Part shown: in pieces, positions 1-8,632 of the stretch | Layout of the letters: the number at the start of each line of letters is the position of its first letter | Numbering within the stretch: position 1 is the stretch's first letter | The notes under the pieces: generated by a model | Seen by the model: the letters and a program-made list of their open reading frames with translations, nothing else | The model's database searches: none | Told to the model about the DNA's origin: nothing | Assembly (NCBI RefSeq): GCF_965232525.1 | Contig: NZ_OZ246980.1 | Coordinates: forward strand, 372,001-436,000 | Length of the DNA stretch: 64,000 nucleotides | Origin: Bauldia sp965232525 | GTDB lineage: Bacteria; Pseudomonadota; Alphaproteobacteria; Rhizobiales; Kaistiaceae | Direction of reading: 5' to 3' | Made by a program: the position numbers and the translations under genes

Positions 1-390
1 GAAGCCGCCTACCTCGCCGAGATCATCCGCAGCGGCATCCTCGCCGTACCCAAGGGTCAAACCAACGCGGGCAAGGCCCTCGGTCTGACCCCATCCCAGG
101 TGATGCGCTACATCGTCATGCCGCAGGCGGCGCGGATCATCATTCCGCCGCTCGGCAACAGCGTGAACGGTCTCCTCAAGACCACATCGATCACGTCGGT
201 GATCTCGATGGAGGAGCTGCTCCGTCGGACGCAGATTCTGATCCAGGAGAAGTTCCTGGTGCTCGAACTGTTCGCGGTGGCGGCGCTCTACTACCTGATC
301 CTCACGACGCTATGGGATCTGGTCCAGCGGCGCATCGAGGCGCGGTTCGGCAAGGCCTACAGCGACGTCCAGCTCGCGGAGAGCTACTGA
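1..390 (+). CDS. Amino-acid ABC transporter permease (HisM/GlnP family), 3' part
   Basis: The frame is open from the first base, so the 5' part lies outside the window; about 129 residues are visible. The fragment carries the conserved permease loop (AAYLAEIIRSG, then VPKGQ, ALGLTPSQ and MPQA), which contacts the ATPase in polar amino-acid importers, followed by a last membrane segment (ALYYLILTTLWDL) and a short cytoplasmic tail. It would be an inner-membrane subunit of a polar amino-acid importer. Its partners must lie to the left. It converges on atzF with a gap of only 29 bases, so it does not belong to the operon that follows. The substrate cannot be read from this fragment. Confidence 0.9.
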   Translation, partial: EAAYLAEIIRSGILAVPKGQTNAGKALGLTPSQVMRYIVMPQAARIIIPPLGNSVNGLLKTTSITSVISMEELLRRTQILIQEKFLVLELFAVAALYYLILTTLWDLVQRRIEARFGKAYSDVQLAESY

Positions 391-419
391 CGCCACACGG
401 CAGCGCCCACGCGGGGCAA

Positions 420-2276
420 CTAGGCCTGAGCGGCGAGCGACACACCGCCGCCTGCTTCAGATTTCACCGGCGGCGCGGCCTTCTCCGCGACGTAGGCGCG
501 CCAACCGCCATGGTCAGAGATGTCGATCGCACCGTCCAGCCCGGCCGGTTCGACGAGGAATCCTTTGGCCGCGCCTCCGTCCTCCAGTTCGATGGTTCCA
601 ACACCGAGGGGTGACGGGATGTCCGCGACGAAGCGGCCGAAGGCGGACGGATCGAGCCGCCAGACCTCGACGGCAACCGACGCGCCATTACCGTCGGCGG
701 TCCGCAGGAGCCCCGGTTTCGGAATCGCTTCGCCGGCAAGCGCGAAGAGGCGATAGGCCGGCGCCGTCCTTGCCGCGCGATCGAACCGCGCACCATGGGC
801 TCGCAGTTTGGGATTGAGCGGCATGCCGGAGAGATGCGCGCCGACGACAACGAGCTCGATCGAGTCGTCGTCTGGCGTGGTCGGTACGGCCGGCTCGCTT
901 GCCAACGCCCAATCCGTCGCGCCGAGGGTCAGCGCGCTTGCGGCGTGTAGATCGCGACCGAGCGCAGCGATCAGCGCGTCTTGTCCGGCGGGCGCGAGCA
1001 ACGTCACGCTCATCGGCAGGCCGTCGGTTCGGGTGCCGACCGGAACGGCGATACCGCAGAGATCCAGAAGATTGACGAAGTTGGTGTAGGTCCCGAGCCG
1101 GCTGTTGGTGCCGATCGGATCGGCGGCGACAGCAGCGACGGTGTAGTGGGTCGGCGCGGTGGGCACACAAAGGCAATCGACCGAGGCGATCAGCGGAGCG
1201 AGGGCTGCCTTCTTCTCCTGCAAGGCGTAGAATCCGTTGAAGGCGTCAACCGCCGTAAGGCCGCGAGCACCGCCGATGATCTCGCGAGTGACCGGATGGA
1301 GGGCGTCAGCGTTGGCCTCCATAAACTCGGCGATCGCCGCGTAGCGTTCGGCGACCCAGGCTCCCTCGTAAAGCAGCGCCGCGGTCGCAAAGAAATCAGC
1401 GAAGGGGAGTTCGACCAGTTCGCAGCCGAGGGCAGCGAGCTGGTCGAGCGCAGCGTCGAAACCGGCCCGCATGGCGTCGTCGCCAAAGAACTCCCGGTCA
1501 GCCGTCGCGGGAACACCCACGGTCAGGCTGGGCGGCCGCGGCGCCAGCGGGGCGACGGTTACGGCCTTCGAATAGGGGTCGGCGCCGTCCTTGCGGGCGA
1601 TCGTGCTGAACACCGCATAAGCGTCATCGACGGTAAGCGCGAACACCGAAACGCAGTCGAGGGTTCGACACGCGGGCACGACGCCTTTGGTCGAGACTAC
1701 GCCGACGGTCGGCTTCAGGCCGACGATGTTGTTCAGCCCGGCCGGGATACGGCCCGAGCCAGCGGTGTCGGTGCCGAGCGCGAAGGAGACGATGCCGCGC
1801 GCGACGGCCACCGCCGAGCCGGAGGACGACCCACCCGGGACCAGCGCGGGGTCGATGGCGTTTCTGGGAATCGGATAGGGCGAGCGCACACCGACCAGTC
1901 CGGTGGCGAACTGGTCGAGGTTGGTCTTGCCGACGACCAGCGCACCCGCCGCCTTGAGCAACGCAACGACGGTGGCATCCTCTGCCGGCTCGTAGGCATA
2001 GTTGGGACATCCGGCGGTGGTCGGCATCCCGGCAACGTCGATATTGTCCTTGACCGCGAACGGCACACCCCACAGCGGCCCGACGTCCGGTGGCAGCGGT
2101 CCAAGCGCCTCGGCCTCGGCTAACAGCCGCTCGCGATCGGCGAGGTGGATGAAGATGCCGGGATCGTCAGCCGCATCGATCCGGGCGAAGACCTCGGCGA
2201 TCACGTCGGCCGGAGTCGTACCGGAGGCGTAGGCCTGGCGCAGGCTGGTGAGATCGAAAGGCAAGTCCGTCATCAT
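420..2276 (-). CDS. atzF: Allophanate hydrolase AtzF
   Basis: Predicted to hydrolyse allophanate (urea carboxylate) to two ammonia and two CO2, the last step of biuret, urea-carboxylase and cyanuric-acid breakdown. The protein has 618 residues, the usual AtzF length. Residues 1 to about 460 form an amidase-signature domain with catalytic Lys76 (VKDNID), the glycine/serine stretch PGGSSSGS (Ser150-Ser152) and nucleophile Ser174 (TDTAGSGRIPAG). Residues from about 480 form the C-terminal domain typical of allophanate hydrolases (GAHLSGMPLNPKL, then APAYRLFAL and KPGLLR). That second domain separates it from ordinary amidases. It is the last gene of the nine-gene operon, starting 2 bases after the cupin stop. 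No urea carboxylase is nearby, so allophanate most likely comes from biuret through BiuH (4818-5519). Confidence 0.93.
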   Translation of the reverse strand: MMTDLPFDLTSLRQAYASGTTPADVIAEVFARIDAADDPGIFIHLADRERLLAEAEALGPLPPDVGPLWGVPFAVKDNIDVAGMPTTAGCPNYAYEPAEDATVVALLKAAGALVVGKTNLDQFATGLVGVRSPYPIPRNAIDPALVPGGSSSGSAVAVARGIVSFALGTDTAGSGRIPAGLNNIVGLKPTVGVVSTKGVVPACRTLDCVSVFALTVDDAYAVFSTIARKDGADPYSKAVTVAPLAPRPPSLTVGVPATADREFFGDDAMRAGFDAALDQLAALGCELVELPFADFFATAALLYEGAWVAERYAAIAEFMEANADALHPVTREIIGGARGLTAVDAFNGFYALQEKKAALAPLIASVDCLCVPTAPTHYTVAAVAADPIGTNSRLGTYTNFVNLLDLCGIAVPVGTRTDGLPMSVTLLAPAGQDALIAALGRDLHAASALTLGATDWALASEPAVPTTPDDDSIELVVVGAHLSGMPLNPKLRAHGARFDRAARTAPAYRLFALAGEAIPKPGLLRTADGNGASVAVEVWRLDPSAFGRFVADIPSPLGVGTIELEDGGAAKGFLVEPAGLDGAIDISDHGGWRAYVAEKAAPPVKSEAGGGVSLAAQA

Positions 2277-2277
2277 G

Positions 2278-2628
2278 TCACCCGAGCATTTCTACTGGCC
2301 GGTTCCATTGGATAAGGACCACACAGCCATCGTCCGACCAGACCGAGTGGGTGCTGTCCACCGGATTGATCACCACCGTCCCCGCGGCGTATTCGCCTCG
2401 CTCGTCGCTTTGCGCGCCATCGAGAACCACGATCGTTTCGAGTCCAACGTGACGGTGCAAGGGGACGCGGGCGCCCGGCGCGTACTTCAGGACCGCAACC
2501 GAGGGCGCGTCGCTGCCGCCCGTCAGCAGCCAATGCACGTCGATCCCATCCCTGAACCTGGTGTATTTCAGGTCGCGCCAGCCACCCGAAACGAGCGCGG
2601 GAACGGTGTTACCGGTCGGCGAGCGCAT
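2278..2628 (-). CDS. Small cupin-domain protein
   Basis: A 116-residue single-domain cupin. Both cupin motifs are visible: GARVPLHRHVGLETIVVLDG, with His and Glu metal ligands, and GTVVINPVDSTHSV with a further His. It resembles the ChrR-type or DUF-type small cupins. Its start overlaps the end of the hydrolase gene at 2609-3277 by 20 bases, and atzF follows after 1 base, so it is translated with them. Its role is unknown. Small cupins next to amidohydrolases can be metal-binding accessory enzymes or sensors. A direct catalytic part in the biuret pathway is only inference. Confidence 0.8.
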   Translation of the reverse strand: MRSPTGNTVPALVSGGWRDLKYTRFRDGIDVHWLLTGGSDAPSVAVLKYAPGARVPLHRHVGLETIVVLDGAQSDERGEYAAGTVVINPVDSTHSVWSDDGCVVLIQWNRPVEMLG

Positions 2629-3277
2629 CGACGATTCCGTCGGTCGTGGCGGTCCAGCCGACGATCGCGCCCTGAGCGATGATCATCTCCAACGTCGCCG
2701 CCTTGAAGTGCGGGAAGTAGCTTTCGGTCGCGTCTTCGGCAAGCAGGCAATGATAGCCGCGGTCGTTGGCTTCGCGCATCGTCGTCTGGACGCAGACCTC
2801 CGTCGTCACGCCGGCGAACACCAACGTCTCCGCTCCCATGGTATCCAGTCGGTCGTCGAGATCGGTGGCATGAAACGCGCCCTTGCCCGGCTTCTCGATC
2901 ACGATTTCACCGGGTAACGGCGCCAGTTCGTCGAGGATCGCTGTGCCCGGTTCGCCCGCGATCAGGATCCGCCCCATCGGACCGGCATCGCCGATTCTGA
3001 GCGCCGGATCGCCGCGATCGCGCTTGGCCGGCGGACAATCGGAAAGATCGGGGCGGTGGCACTCCATGGTGTGGATGATGGGCAGGCCGGCGGCGCGAAA
3101 ACCGTCCAGCAGGCGCCGCACTGTCGGCACAATTGCCCCAACCCGCGACACATCGTTGCCCAGGCTCTCGCCAAAGCCGCCCGGCTCGGCGAAGTCGCGC
3201 TGCATGTCGATGACGATCAGCGCGGTCGTCTCCGGCCGGAACGGTAGCGCGAAGGGCTGGGCATCGAAAACCGGCAT
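2609..3277 (-). CDS. Isochorismatase-family cysteine hydrolase, candidate triuret hydrolase
   Basis: A 222-residue cysteine hydrolase of the isochorismatase fold. The triad is Asp24 (VIDMQRDF), Lys129 (EKPGKGAF) and Cys162 (GVTTEVCVQTT). It is clearly related to BiuH two genes upstream (shared RPDL, GRIL, EPG, KPGKG and TTMREANDRG blocks) but is much diverged, with GAFHATDLDD where BiuH has GSFCATDLEL. The nucleophile at residue 162 agrees with my recollection of the triuret hydrolase TrtA of Herbaspirillum, a BiuH relative that deaminates triuret to carboxybiuret. Its start overlaps the ABC ATPase stop (ATGA). Alternatives are a second biuret hydrolase or an N-carbamoyl amide hydrolase. The family is certain; the substrate is inferred from context. 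Confidence 0.85.
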   Translation of the reverse strand: MPVFDAQPFALPFRPETTALIVIDMQRDFAEPGGFGESLGNDVSRVGAIVPTVRRLLDGFRAAGLPIIHTMECHRPDLSDCPPAKRDRGDPALRIGDAGPMGRILIAGEPGTAILDELAPLPGEIVIEKPGKGAFHATDLDDRLDTMGAETLVFAGVTTEVCVQTTMREANDRGYHCLLAEDATESYFPHFKAATLEMIIAQGAIVGWTATTDGIVDALADR

Positions 3278-4821
3278 CAGCGATGGCCCGCCATGTACCG
3301 GCCGATGGTCTGGACATCCGCGGTCGCGATCGGGGTCTCGTAGGTCAACGTCCCGTCGGACATGACGAACAGGCGGTCCGACAGTTCGAGTAGCTCGTCC
3401 AGGTCTTCGGAGAGCAGCAGGACGGCCGCACCCTCGTTCCGCGCCCGTACGATCCGGGCGCGGATTTCGGCCACGGCGGAGAAATCGAGTCCGAAACAGG
3501 GATTCGATACGATCAGCAGATCGACCTCACCCGACAGCTCTCGCGCCAGCACGGTGCGCTGGATGTTGCCGCCGGACAGGGCGGCGATCGGCGAATCGAG
3601 AGAGGTCGTCTTGATCTTGAACTGGGCGATCAGACGGGAGGCGTAGGCGCGGATCGCGCGGCCATTGATCCAGGTGACCGGCCTGCCTTCGTCGTCGATA
3701 TCGAAGGTTCGGAAGTCGAGATTCTCCGCCACGGTCATCCGCGGCGCGCAGGCGTTGCGGAGCGGCTCCTCCGGGATCACCCGCACGTTCAGAAACCGCG
3801 CCTCGCTCCGGGTCGCGGTGTAGGGCGTCCCCTTGACCTCGACCTCGCCGGTGGTCGGCCGTCGCTGGCCGGCGAGCACCTCGAGAAACTCTTTCTGGCC
3901 ATTGCCGGATATCCCGGCAATCCCGACGATCTCGCCACCGCGGACATCGAGCGCACCGATGTCGATGTGCTTGAGGCCGGTTCGATCGGGAGCGATCAGC
4001 GACTTCACCGACAACACGATCGGTGCGTCGGTTTTGGCGTCGGCCCGGTTGTCGACCACGGCCACGGACTGTTCGCCGATCATCATCGCCGCCATGGCCT
4101 GATGGTCGAGATCGGCGACCTTGCCGGAGCCGACCAGGCGACCGCGACGAAGCACGCTGACCTCGTCGGCGAACGCGGTCACTTCGTGGAACTTGTGCGA
4201 GATCATCAGGATGGTGAGGTCGCCACCCTCGGTCATCGTCCGCATCAGGCCGAGGACTTCCGCCGCCTCGCCCGGCGTCAGCACCGACGTCGGCTCGTCA
4301 AGCACCAGGAAACGCCGGCCGAGATAGAGCTGCTTTATGATTTCGAGTTTCTGTTTTTCGCCGGCGGCGAGTTCGCGGACCGGGACGTCGAGGGGCAAAT
4401 GGAACGGCATACGCTCCATGAACGCGGAGAGATCCGTCTGCTCCTGCCGCCAGTCGATGACCCGCGGCACATCCTCCCGGGAGATCACCAGGTTCTCGGC
4501 AGCGGTCAGCGACGGCACCAGCGTGAAGTGCTGGTAGACCATGCCGAGGCCGAGCGCCGATGCGTCCCTGGGATTGTCGACCTTCACTTCATGATCATCG
4601 ACCATCATCTGACCGGCCGTCGGTCGATAGAAGCCCATCATGCACTTGACCAACGTCGACTTGCCCGCGCCATTCTCGCCGAGCAGCGCATGGAAGCTGC
4701 CGGCGGCGATCCTGACCGAGACATCGTCGAGCGCCGTGAACGACCCGAACCGCATGGTCATGCCGACCGTTTCGACCGCCGCGGCAGACGTTTCGGTCCT
4801 GGGCGAACCTGCGTCACTCAT
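3277..4821 (-). CDS. Two-domain ABC ATPase of a BMP-type (nucleoside-like) importer
   Basis: A 514-residue protein with two ABC domains, of the kind that powers ribose/nucleoside-type importers (RbsA/YufO-like). The first domain has Walker A GENGAGKST, a degenerate signature LAAGEKQKLEI and Walker B FLVLDEPTS. The second has the degenerate Walker A GISGNGQKEF, normal for this group, and signature LSGGNIQRTVLAREL. The start at 4821 was chosen because it overlaps the BiuH stop (ATGA) and gives the family N-terminus; the longer open frame runs through BiuH. It serves the permeases at 6560-8604 and the binding protein at 8633-9760. Enzyme genes sit on both sides of it, which ties the importer to the biuret pathway. 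Confidence 0.93.
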   Translation of the reverse strand: MSDAGSPRTETSAAAVETVGMTMRFGSFTALDDVSVRIAAGSFHALLGENGAGKSTLVKCMMGFYRPTAGQMMVDDHEVKVDNPRDASALGLGMVYQHFTLVPSLTAAENLVISREDVPRVIDWRQEQTDLSAFMERMPFHLPLDVPVRELAAGEKQKLEIIKQLYLGRRFLVLDEPTSVLTPGEAAEVLGLMRTMTEGGDLTILMISHKFHEVTAFADEVSVLRRGRLVGSGKVADLDHQAMAAMMIGEQSVAVVDNRADAKTDAPIVLSVKSLIAPDRTGLKHIDIGALDVRGGEIVGIAGISGNGQKEFLEVLAGQRRPTTGEVEVKGTPYTATRSEARFLNVRVIPEEPLRNACAPRMTVAENLDFRTFDIDDEGRPVTWINGRAIRAYASRLIAQFKIKTTSLDSPIAALSGGNIQRTVLARELSGEVDLLIVSNPCFGLDFSAVAEIRARIVRARNEGAAVLLLSEDLDELLELSDRLFVMSDGTLTYETPIATADVQTIGRYMAGHR

Positions 4822-5519
4822 GGCAACTGGCCGATCAGGGTCGGGGAGTCGGTCACCGCACCGAAGACACCGCCTTGCATCTTGATCATTTTGATCGCAG
4901 CGAGATGATTGCCGTGATCCGTCGCGCCGCAGCAGTCCTCGAGCAGGACGCATTCGAAACCGCGGTCGTTGGCTTCCCGCATCGTCGTGTGGACACAGAC
5001 GTCGGTGGTGATGCCCGTCAGCACGATGTTGTGGACGCCCCGCTGCTTCAGGATCAGCTCGAGATCGGTGGCGCAGAACGACCCCTTGCCGGGTTTGTCG
5101 ATGATCGGTTCACCATCGATCGGCGCGAGTTCGGGGATGATCTCCCAGCCCGGCTCGCCACGCACGAGAATGCGGCCGCAGGGACCCGGATCGCCAATCC
5201 CTGCATCGATCCGCTGGGAGCGCCAGCGTTTGTTAGGAGGAAGATCGGCCAAATCGGGTCGATGCCCCTCCCGGGTATGCAGGATGTGATAGCCCTTGGC
5301 GCGCATCGCGGCGAGCACCGCCTTAATCGGCTCGATCGGCGCGCGCACCAGCGACAGGTCGTAGCCCATGTGATCGACGTAGCCGCCTTCGCCACAGAAG
5401 TCGGTCTGCATATCGATGACGATCAGGGCGGTATTCTCCGGCCGCAGGTCGCCGTTGTAGGGCCAGGGATAGGGATCGGCGTCGACGAACGACTGCGCGA
5501 TGTCGGGCCTGACGTTCAT
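4818..5519 (-). CDS. biuH: Biuret hydrolase BiuH (isochorismatase family)
   Basis: Predicted to hydrolyse biuret to allophanate and ammonia. It has 233 residues, and the triad falls at Asp36, Lys142 and Cys175, the numbering I recall for the structurally characterised BiuH of Rhizobium leguminosarum. The N-terminal DADPYPWPYNG, the block GYVDHMGYDLSLV and the block DLADLPPNKRWRSQRI also match that enzyme as remembered, far beyond general isochorismatase similarity. The allophanate product would be consumed by AtzF at the end of the same operon. The gene lies 12 bases after the formamidase stop and overlaps the ATPase start. No cyanuric-acid hydrolase is present, so biuret would have to come from outside or from triuret. 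Confidence 0.92.
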   Translation of the reverse strand: MNVRPDIAQSFVDADPYPWPYNGDLRPENTALIVIDMQTDFCGEGGYVDHMGYDLSLVRAPIEPIKAVLAAMRAKGYHILHTREGHRPDLADLPPNKRWRSQRIDAGIGDPGPCGRILVRGEPGWEIIPELAPIDGEPIIDKPGKGSFCATDLELILKQRGVHNIVLTGITTDVCVHTTMREANDRGFECVLLEDCCGATDHGNHLAAIKMIKMQGGVFGAVTDSPTLIGQLP

Positions 5520-5531
5520 GAATCGGCGCTC

Positions 5532-6548
5532 CTATTCGGCCGCGTCGGGAAGCGTTTCGCCATGGCGGCGCGTGGGCCTCGGAAACCCGAAGCCGGTCCC
5601 GTCGGTGACAGCGACATCGTCTTCCCACGGCAGTCGGTAACGCCCGGCAACCATGTCCTGCATGAAGGTGTACGGGCAGTCGCCAGCACCGCCTTCGACG
5701 GCAACGTAGCCGCGATGGCCGAACTGGTAGATGTTGTTTTCGACGCCCCAGCCGAGCCGCGCTTCACGCACCAGATCGGGCCGAACCTCGGCGGTGATGA
5801 TCTCATTGGCGCGGCCGGTCGTGCTGTGGGCAAGGACCGCTCCGTCGAAATTGACGATCATCCCCTCGCCCATGGAGTCGAAGGTTCCGTCGCTGCCACA
5901 CATGCAGACATTGGCGGTGACCATGAGGTTGCAGAAAGCGTTGGCCTGGTTGGTGAACCGCCATGACTCCCGGATCGGCGCGGTGTAACCGGCGGTGCGC
6001 AGCATGATCTCCGCGCCCTTGTAGGCGCACTCGCGCGCCATCTCCGGAAACATGCCGTCGTGACAGATGATCAGAGCGAGCTTGCAGTCCTTCGGCCCGT
6101 CGATCACCGGGATGCCCATATCGCCGGGCTCCCACGGCTCGACCGGAACCCAGGGATGGAGCTTGCGGTAATAGAGCTTGATGTCGCCGTGATTGTCGAT
6201 CACCAGCCCGACATTGTAGGGCATGCCGCCGGGGTTCAGCTCCATGATCGAGAAGCAACCCCAGATATCGTTCTCGGCGCACGCCGCCTGAAACGCCGCC
6301 ACCTCAGGGCCGTCCATCCGGCACATGATGTCAGGATTGGTGTCCATCGACAGGCCGTGGAGGGCGTATTCGGGGAAGACGACGAGGTCCATCGTTCCGA
6401 GATTGCGCCGCGCCTTGCCGACCATCGAGACGATCACGTCCGTCTGAGCAGCGAGGTCGTCCGGTGTCTTCACGTCGGGAAGCTGAAGCTGGACAAGTCC
6501 GATGACGACGCCGTTGTCGCTTTTGTTGAGACCACCGAGACCGTTCAT
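5532..6548 (-). CDS. amiF: Formamidase (AmiF-type, nitrilase superfamily)
   Basis: A 338-residue enzyme of the nitrilase superfamily, predicted to hydrolyse formamide to formate and ammonia. The catalytic triad is Glu60 (VVFPEYALHG), Lys129 (YYRKLHPW) and Cys162 (LIICHDGMFPE). The blocks YRKLHPW, PWEPGDMG, WGVENNIYQFGHRGY and RLPWED match Helicobacter formamidase AmiF rather than broad aliphatic amidases. The start at 6548 lies 11 bases after the permease stop and gives the family N-terminus; the same frame is open further upstream but runs through the permease. It sits between transporter and BiuH genes. It may feed formamide nitrogen into the same salvage, or act on a formyl-urea type compound; the latter is speculation. 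Confidence 0.88.
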   Translation of the reverse strand: MNGLGGLNKSDNGVVIGLVQLQLPDVKTPDDLAAQTDVIVSMVGKARRNLGTMDLVVFPEYALHGLSMDTNPDIMCRMDGPEVAAFQAACAENDIWGCFSIMELNPGGMPYNVGLVIDNHGDIKLYYRKLHPWVPVEPWEPGDMGIPVIDGPKDCKLALIICHDGMFPEMARECAYKGAEIMLRTAGYTAPIRESWRFTNQANAFCNLMVTANVCMCGSDGTFDSMGEGMIVNFDGAVLAHSTTGRANEIITAEVRPDLVREARLGWGVENNIYQFGHRGYVAVEGGAGDCPYTFMQDMVAGRYRLPWEDDVAVTDGTGFGFPRPTRRHGETLPDAAE

Positions 6549-6559
6549 GACACGTGCTC

Positions 6560-7483
6560 CTATTTGGTGATCGACAGCTCGCCCGGAGCGCCGGCGAGGG
6601 ACCGGCCCGGGGACGAGGTGGCGATCATGATGCCGAGGGTGAGGACGTAGGGCGCGGCGTAGAAAAGGTAGTAGCCTTCGGTCACGCCGACCGACTGCAA
6701 TGCCGGCCCGAGTGCACCCGCGCCGCCGAACAACAGCGCCGCCGCAAAACATCCGAGCGGGTTCCAACGGGCGAAGATAACCAGCGCCACGGCCATCAGC
6801 CCCTGACCGGACGAGATGCCTTCGTTCCAGCTTCCCGGGTAGTAGAGCGAGAGGTAGGCGCCGCCGATCCCGGCAAGGGCACCGCCGGCCGCGGTCGATA
6901 GCAGCCGGACCCGATCCGGATCGAGCCCCATCGCCCGGGCTGAGTCCGAGCTGTCGCCGACGACCCGGATGATCAGACCGAGGCGGGTGTTGCGGAACGC
7001 CCACCAGAGAAAAACCGCGAGTGCAATGCCGATCAAGAACAGAACGTTGACGTTGAGCGCCGCCTGAACCTGCGGGATGTCGGACCAGGCGCCGAACGGG
7101 ATCGCGGGCAGGTCGGGCGCCGCCGGTTGAATGAAGGCCTTGCCGAAGAAGAAGGCGAGGCCGACGCCGAACAGCATCATGGCGATGCCGATCGCGATGT
7201 CGTTGACCCTGGGGAACTTACAGATCCAGCCGTGAAAGAGACCAAAAACGCTGCCCGCCGCCGCGGCTGCCAGAACGCCGACCCACGGCGAGCCGCTCAT
7301 AAACGCGACCGCGTAGCCGGTCATCGCGCCGAACACCAGCGTGCCTTCGAGGCCCAGATTGATCCGGCCGGAGCGCTCGGTGATGGTTTCGCCGAGGCTG
7401 ACGAAAAGGAATGGGGTGGAGACACGAATGGCGCCACCAAGGATCGCCAGTGGAACGCTCCACAGGCCGATGTCGCTTTCCAT
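6560..7483 (-). CDS. ABC importer permease, BMP/nucleoside type (second permease)
   Basis: A 307-residue, strongly hydrophobic inner-membrane permease of the BPD_transp_2 family used by branched-chain amino-acid, ribose and BMP-type nucleoside importers. The family hallmarks ITERSGRINLGLEG near residue 34 and ARWNPLGCFAAALLFGGAGA near residue 240 are both visible, with about eight membrane segments. It overlaps the first permease by one base (7483) and is followed after 11 bases by the formamidase. The substrate is not readable from sequence. Known relatives carry purine nucleosides, but no nucleoside-processing gene is in the operon, so urea-type amides are the contextual guess. Confidence 0.9.
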   Translation of the reverse strand: MESDIGLWSVPLAILGGAIRVSTPFLFVSLGETITERSGRINLGLEGTLVFGAMTGYAVAFMSGSPWVGVLAAAAAGSVFGLFHGWICKFPRVNDIAIGIAMMLFGVGLAFFFGKAFIQPAAPDLPAIPFGAWSDIPQVQAALNVNVLFLIGIALAVFLWWAFRNTRLGLIIRVVGDSSDSARAMGLDPDRVRLLSTAAGGALAGIGGAYLSLYYPGSWNEGISSGQGLMAVALVIFARWNPLGCFAAALLFGGAGALGPALQSVGVTEGYYLFYAAPYVLTLGIMIATSSPGRSLAGAPGELSITK

Positions 7484-8604
7484 CAGGCGGCTCTCTTCCA
7501 GAGATCGGGATTGAAGACCTTGAACCGGCCGTAAAAGGTCTCCGAGAACAGGATGACGATGAACAAGACGCCCTGGAGCACCACGACGGTGGCATCCGGC
7601 AGGTCCATCCGTCGCTGGATCAGACCGCCGGACGCGTCGATGCCGCCGAGGAGCACGGCAACGGGGATGATCGCCAGCGGATTGTGACGGGCAAGGAAGG
7701 CGACCAGGATGCCGGTGAAGCCGTAGCCGACGGCCAGCGACGCGTTGGCCGAACCCTGAACCGCCGCCACCTCGATCATGCCGGCAAGACCAGCGAACCC
7801 GCCGGCAAGCGCGCAGAAGCCGACGATCAGAGGCCCGACCGCCAGTCCCTGAATTTGCGCGGCGCGAACGTTACCGCCGGCGATGCGTGCGGCGAATCCC
7901 CAGCGGGTCTTCTCGATCAGGACCCACGAGACGATGCATGCAACGATGCCTATCACCAGGCCCCAGTGAACGTCCGTCCCGGGGATCGAGCCGATCCGGT
8001 AGGCCTCCGCCAGCGGCTCGGTCGACGGCTTGTTCAGCGACGCCGGATCGCGGAGCGGTCCCTCGACCAACTGATTCATGATCGCGATGGCGATGTAGGC
8101 CATCAGCAGGCTGGAGATGGTCTCGTTGACGGCGCGGTAGTGCCGCAATGCGCCGACCGCGCCGATCCACAGGCCGCCGGCGATCATTCCGCCCGCCGCC
8201 ATGGCGAGCAGGCCGACGCCCGATGGCACGCCGGCAAGCGCCACGCCAAGGGCGGCGGCCGCGACACCGCCGAGGACCAGCGCCCCCTCACCCCCGATTA
8301 CCACCAGACCAAGGCGCGCCGGCAAGGCAACGCACAGCGCCACGAGCAGGAGTGGCGCGGCGCGCGACAGCGTATTCTGGATCGAGAAAGCACTGCCGAA
8401 GCCGCCACGCCACATCAGCTCGAAGAGCTGGACCGGCGACTTGCCGAGGAAGGCAATGAAGATGCTGAACAGCGCCATTCCGACGAGAATGGCGGCAAGC
8501 GGAATAACGACCGATTCCGATCGCCGGGCAAGCCACGCGAGGCGCGCCGACGGGTGAACCGTCGGCGCTTCGGCGAGAACGGCCGGGCCGGTGATCTCGG
8601 CCAT
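7483..8604 (-). CDS. ABC importer permease, BMP/nucleoside type (first permease)
   Basis: About 373 residues, the longer permease of the pair (YufP/NupP-like). It has an N-terminal hydrophilic leader, then about nine hydrophobic segments, with the family block YGFTGILVAFLARHNPL near the C-terminus. The start was placed at 8604 (MAEITG): a ribosome site AAGGGG lies about 10 bases upstream and the gene then begins 28 bases after the binding-protein stop. A start at 8652 would overlap the binding protein by 20 bases and add a basic stretch not typical of the family. It forms the membrane channel with the 6560-7483 permease. Confidence 0.9.
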   Translation of the reverse strand: MAEITGPAVLAEAPTVHPSARLAWLARRSESVVIPLAAILVGMALFSIFIAFLGKSPVQLFELMWRGGFGSAFSIQNTLSRAAPLLLVALCVALPARLGLVVIGGEGALVLGGVAAAALGVALAGVPSGVGLLAMAAGGMIAGGLWIGAVGALRHYRAVNETISSLLMAYIAIAIMNQLVEGPLRDPASLNKPSTEPLAEAYRIGSIPGTDVHWGLVIGIVACIVSWVLIEKTRWGFAARIAGGNVRAAQIQGLAVGPLIVGFCALAGGFAGLAGMIEVAAVQGSANASLAVGYGFTGILVAFLARHNPLAIIPVAVLLGGIDASGGLIQRRMDLPDATVVVLQGVLFIVILFSETFYGRFKVFNPDLWKRAA

Positions 8605-8632
8605 GGCTTTTCGCCCCTTGGCGTCGGGTCTC

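Noticed and set aside
981..2123. Long plus-strand open frame opposite atzF
   Set aside because: It is the antisense of a clear allophanate hydrolase, is low in hydrophobic blocks and rich in Arg/Gly/Asp, typical of high-GC shadow frames.
5532..7004. 490-residue version of the formamidase
   Set aside because: The extra N-terminus runs out of frame through the permease gene; the family start is at 6548.
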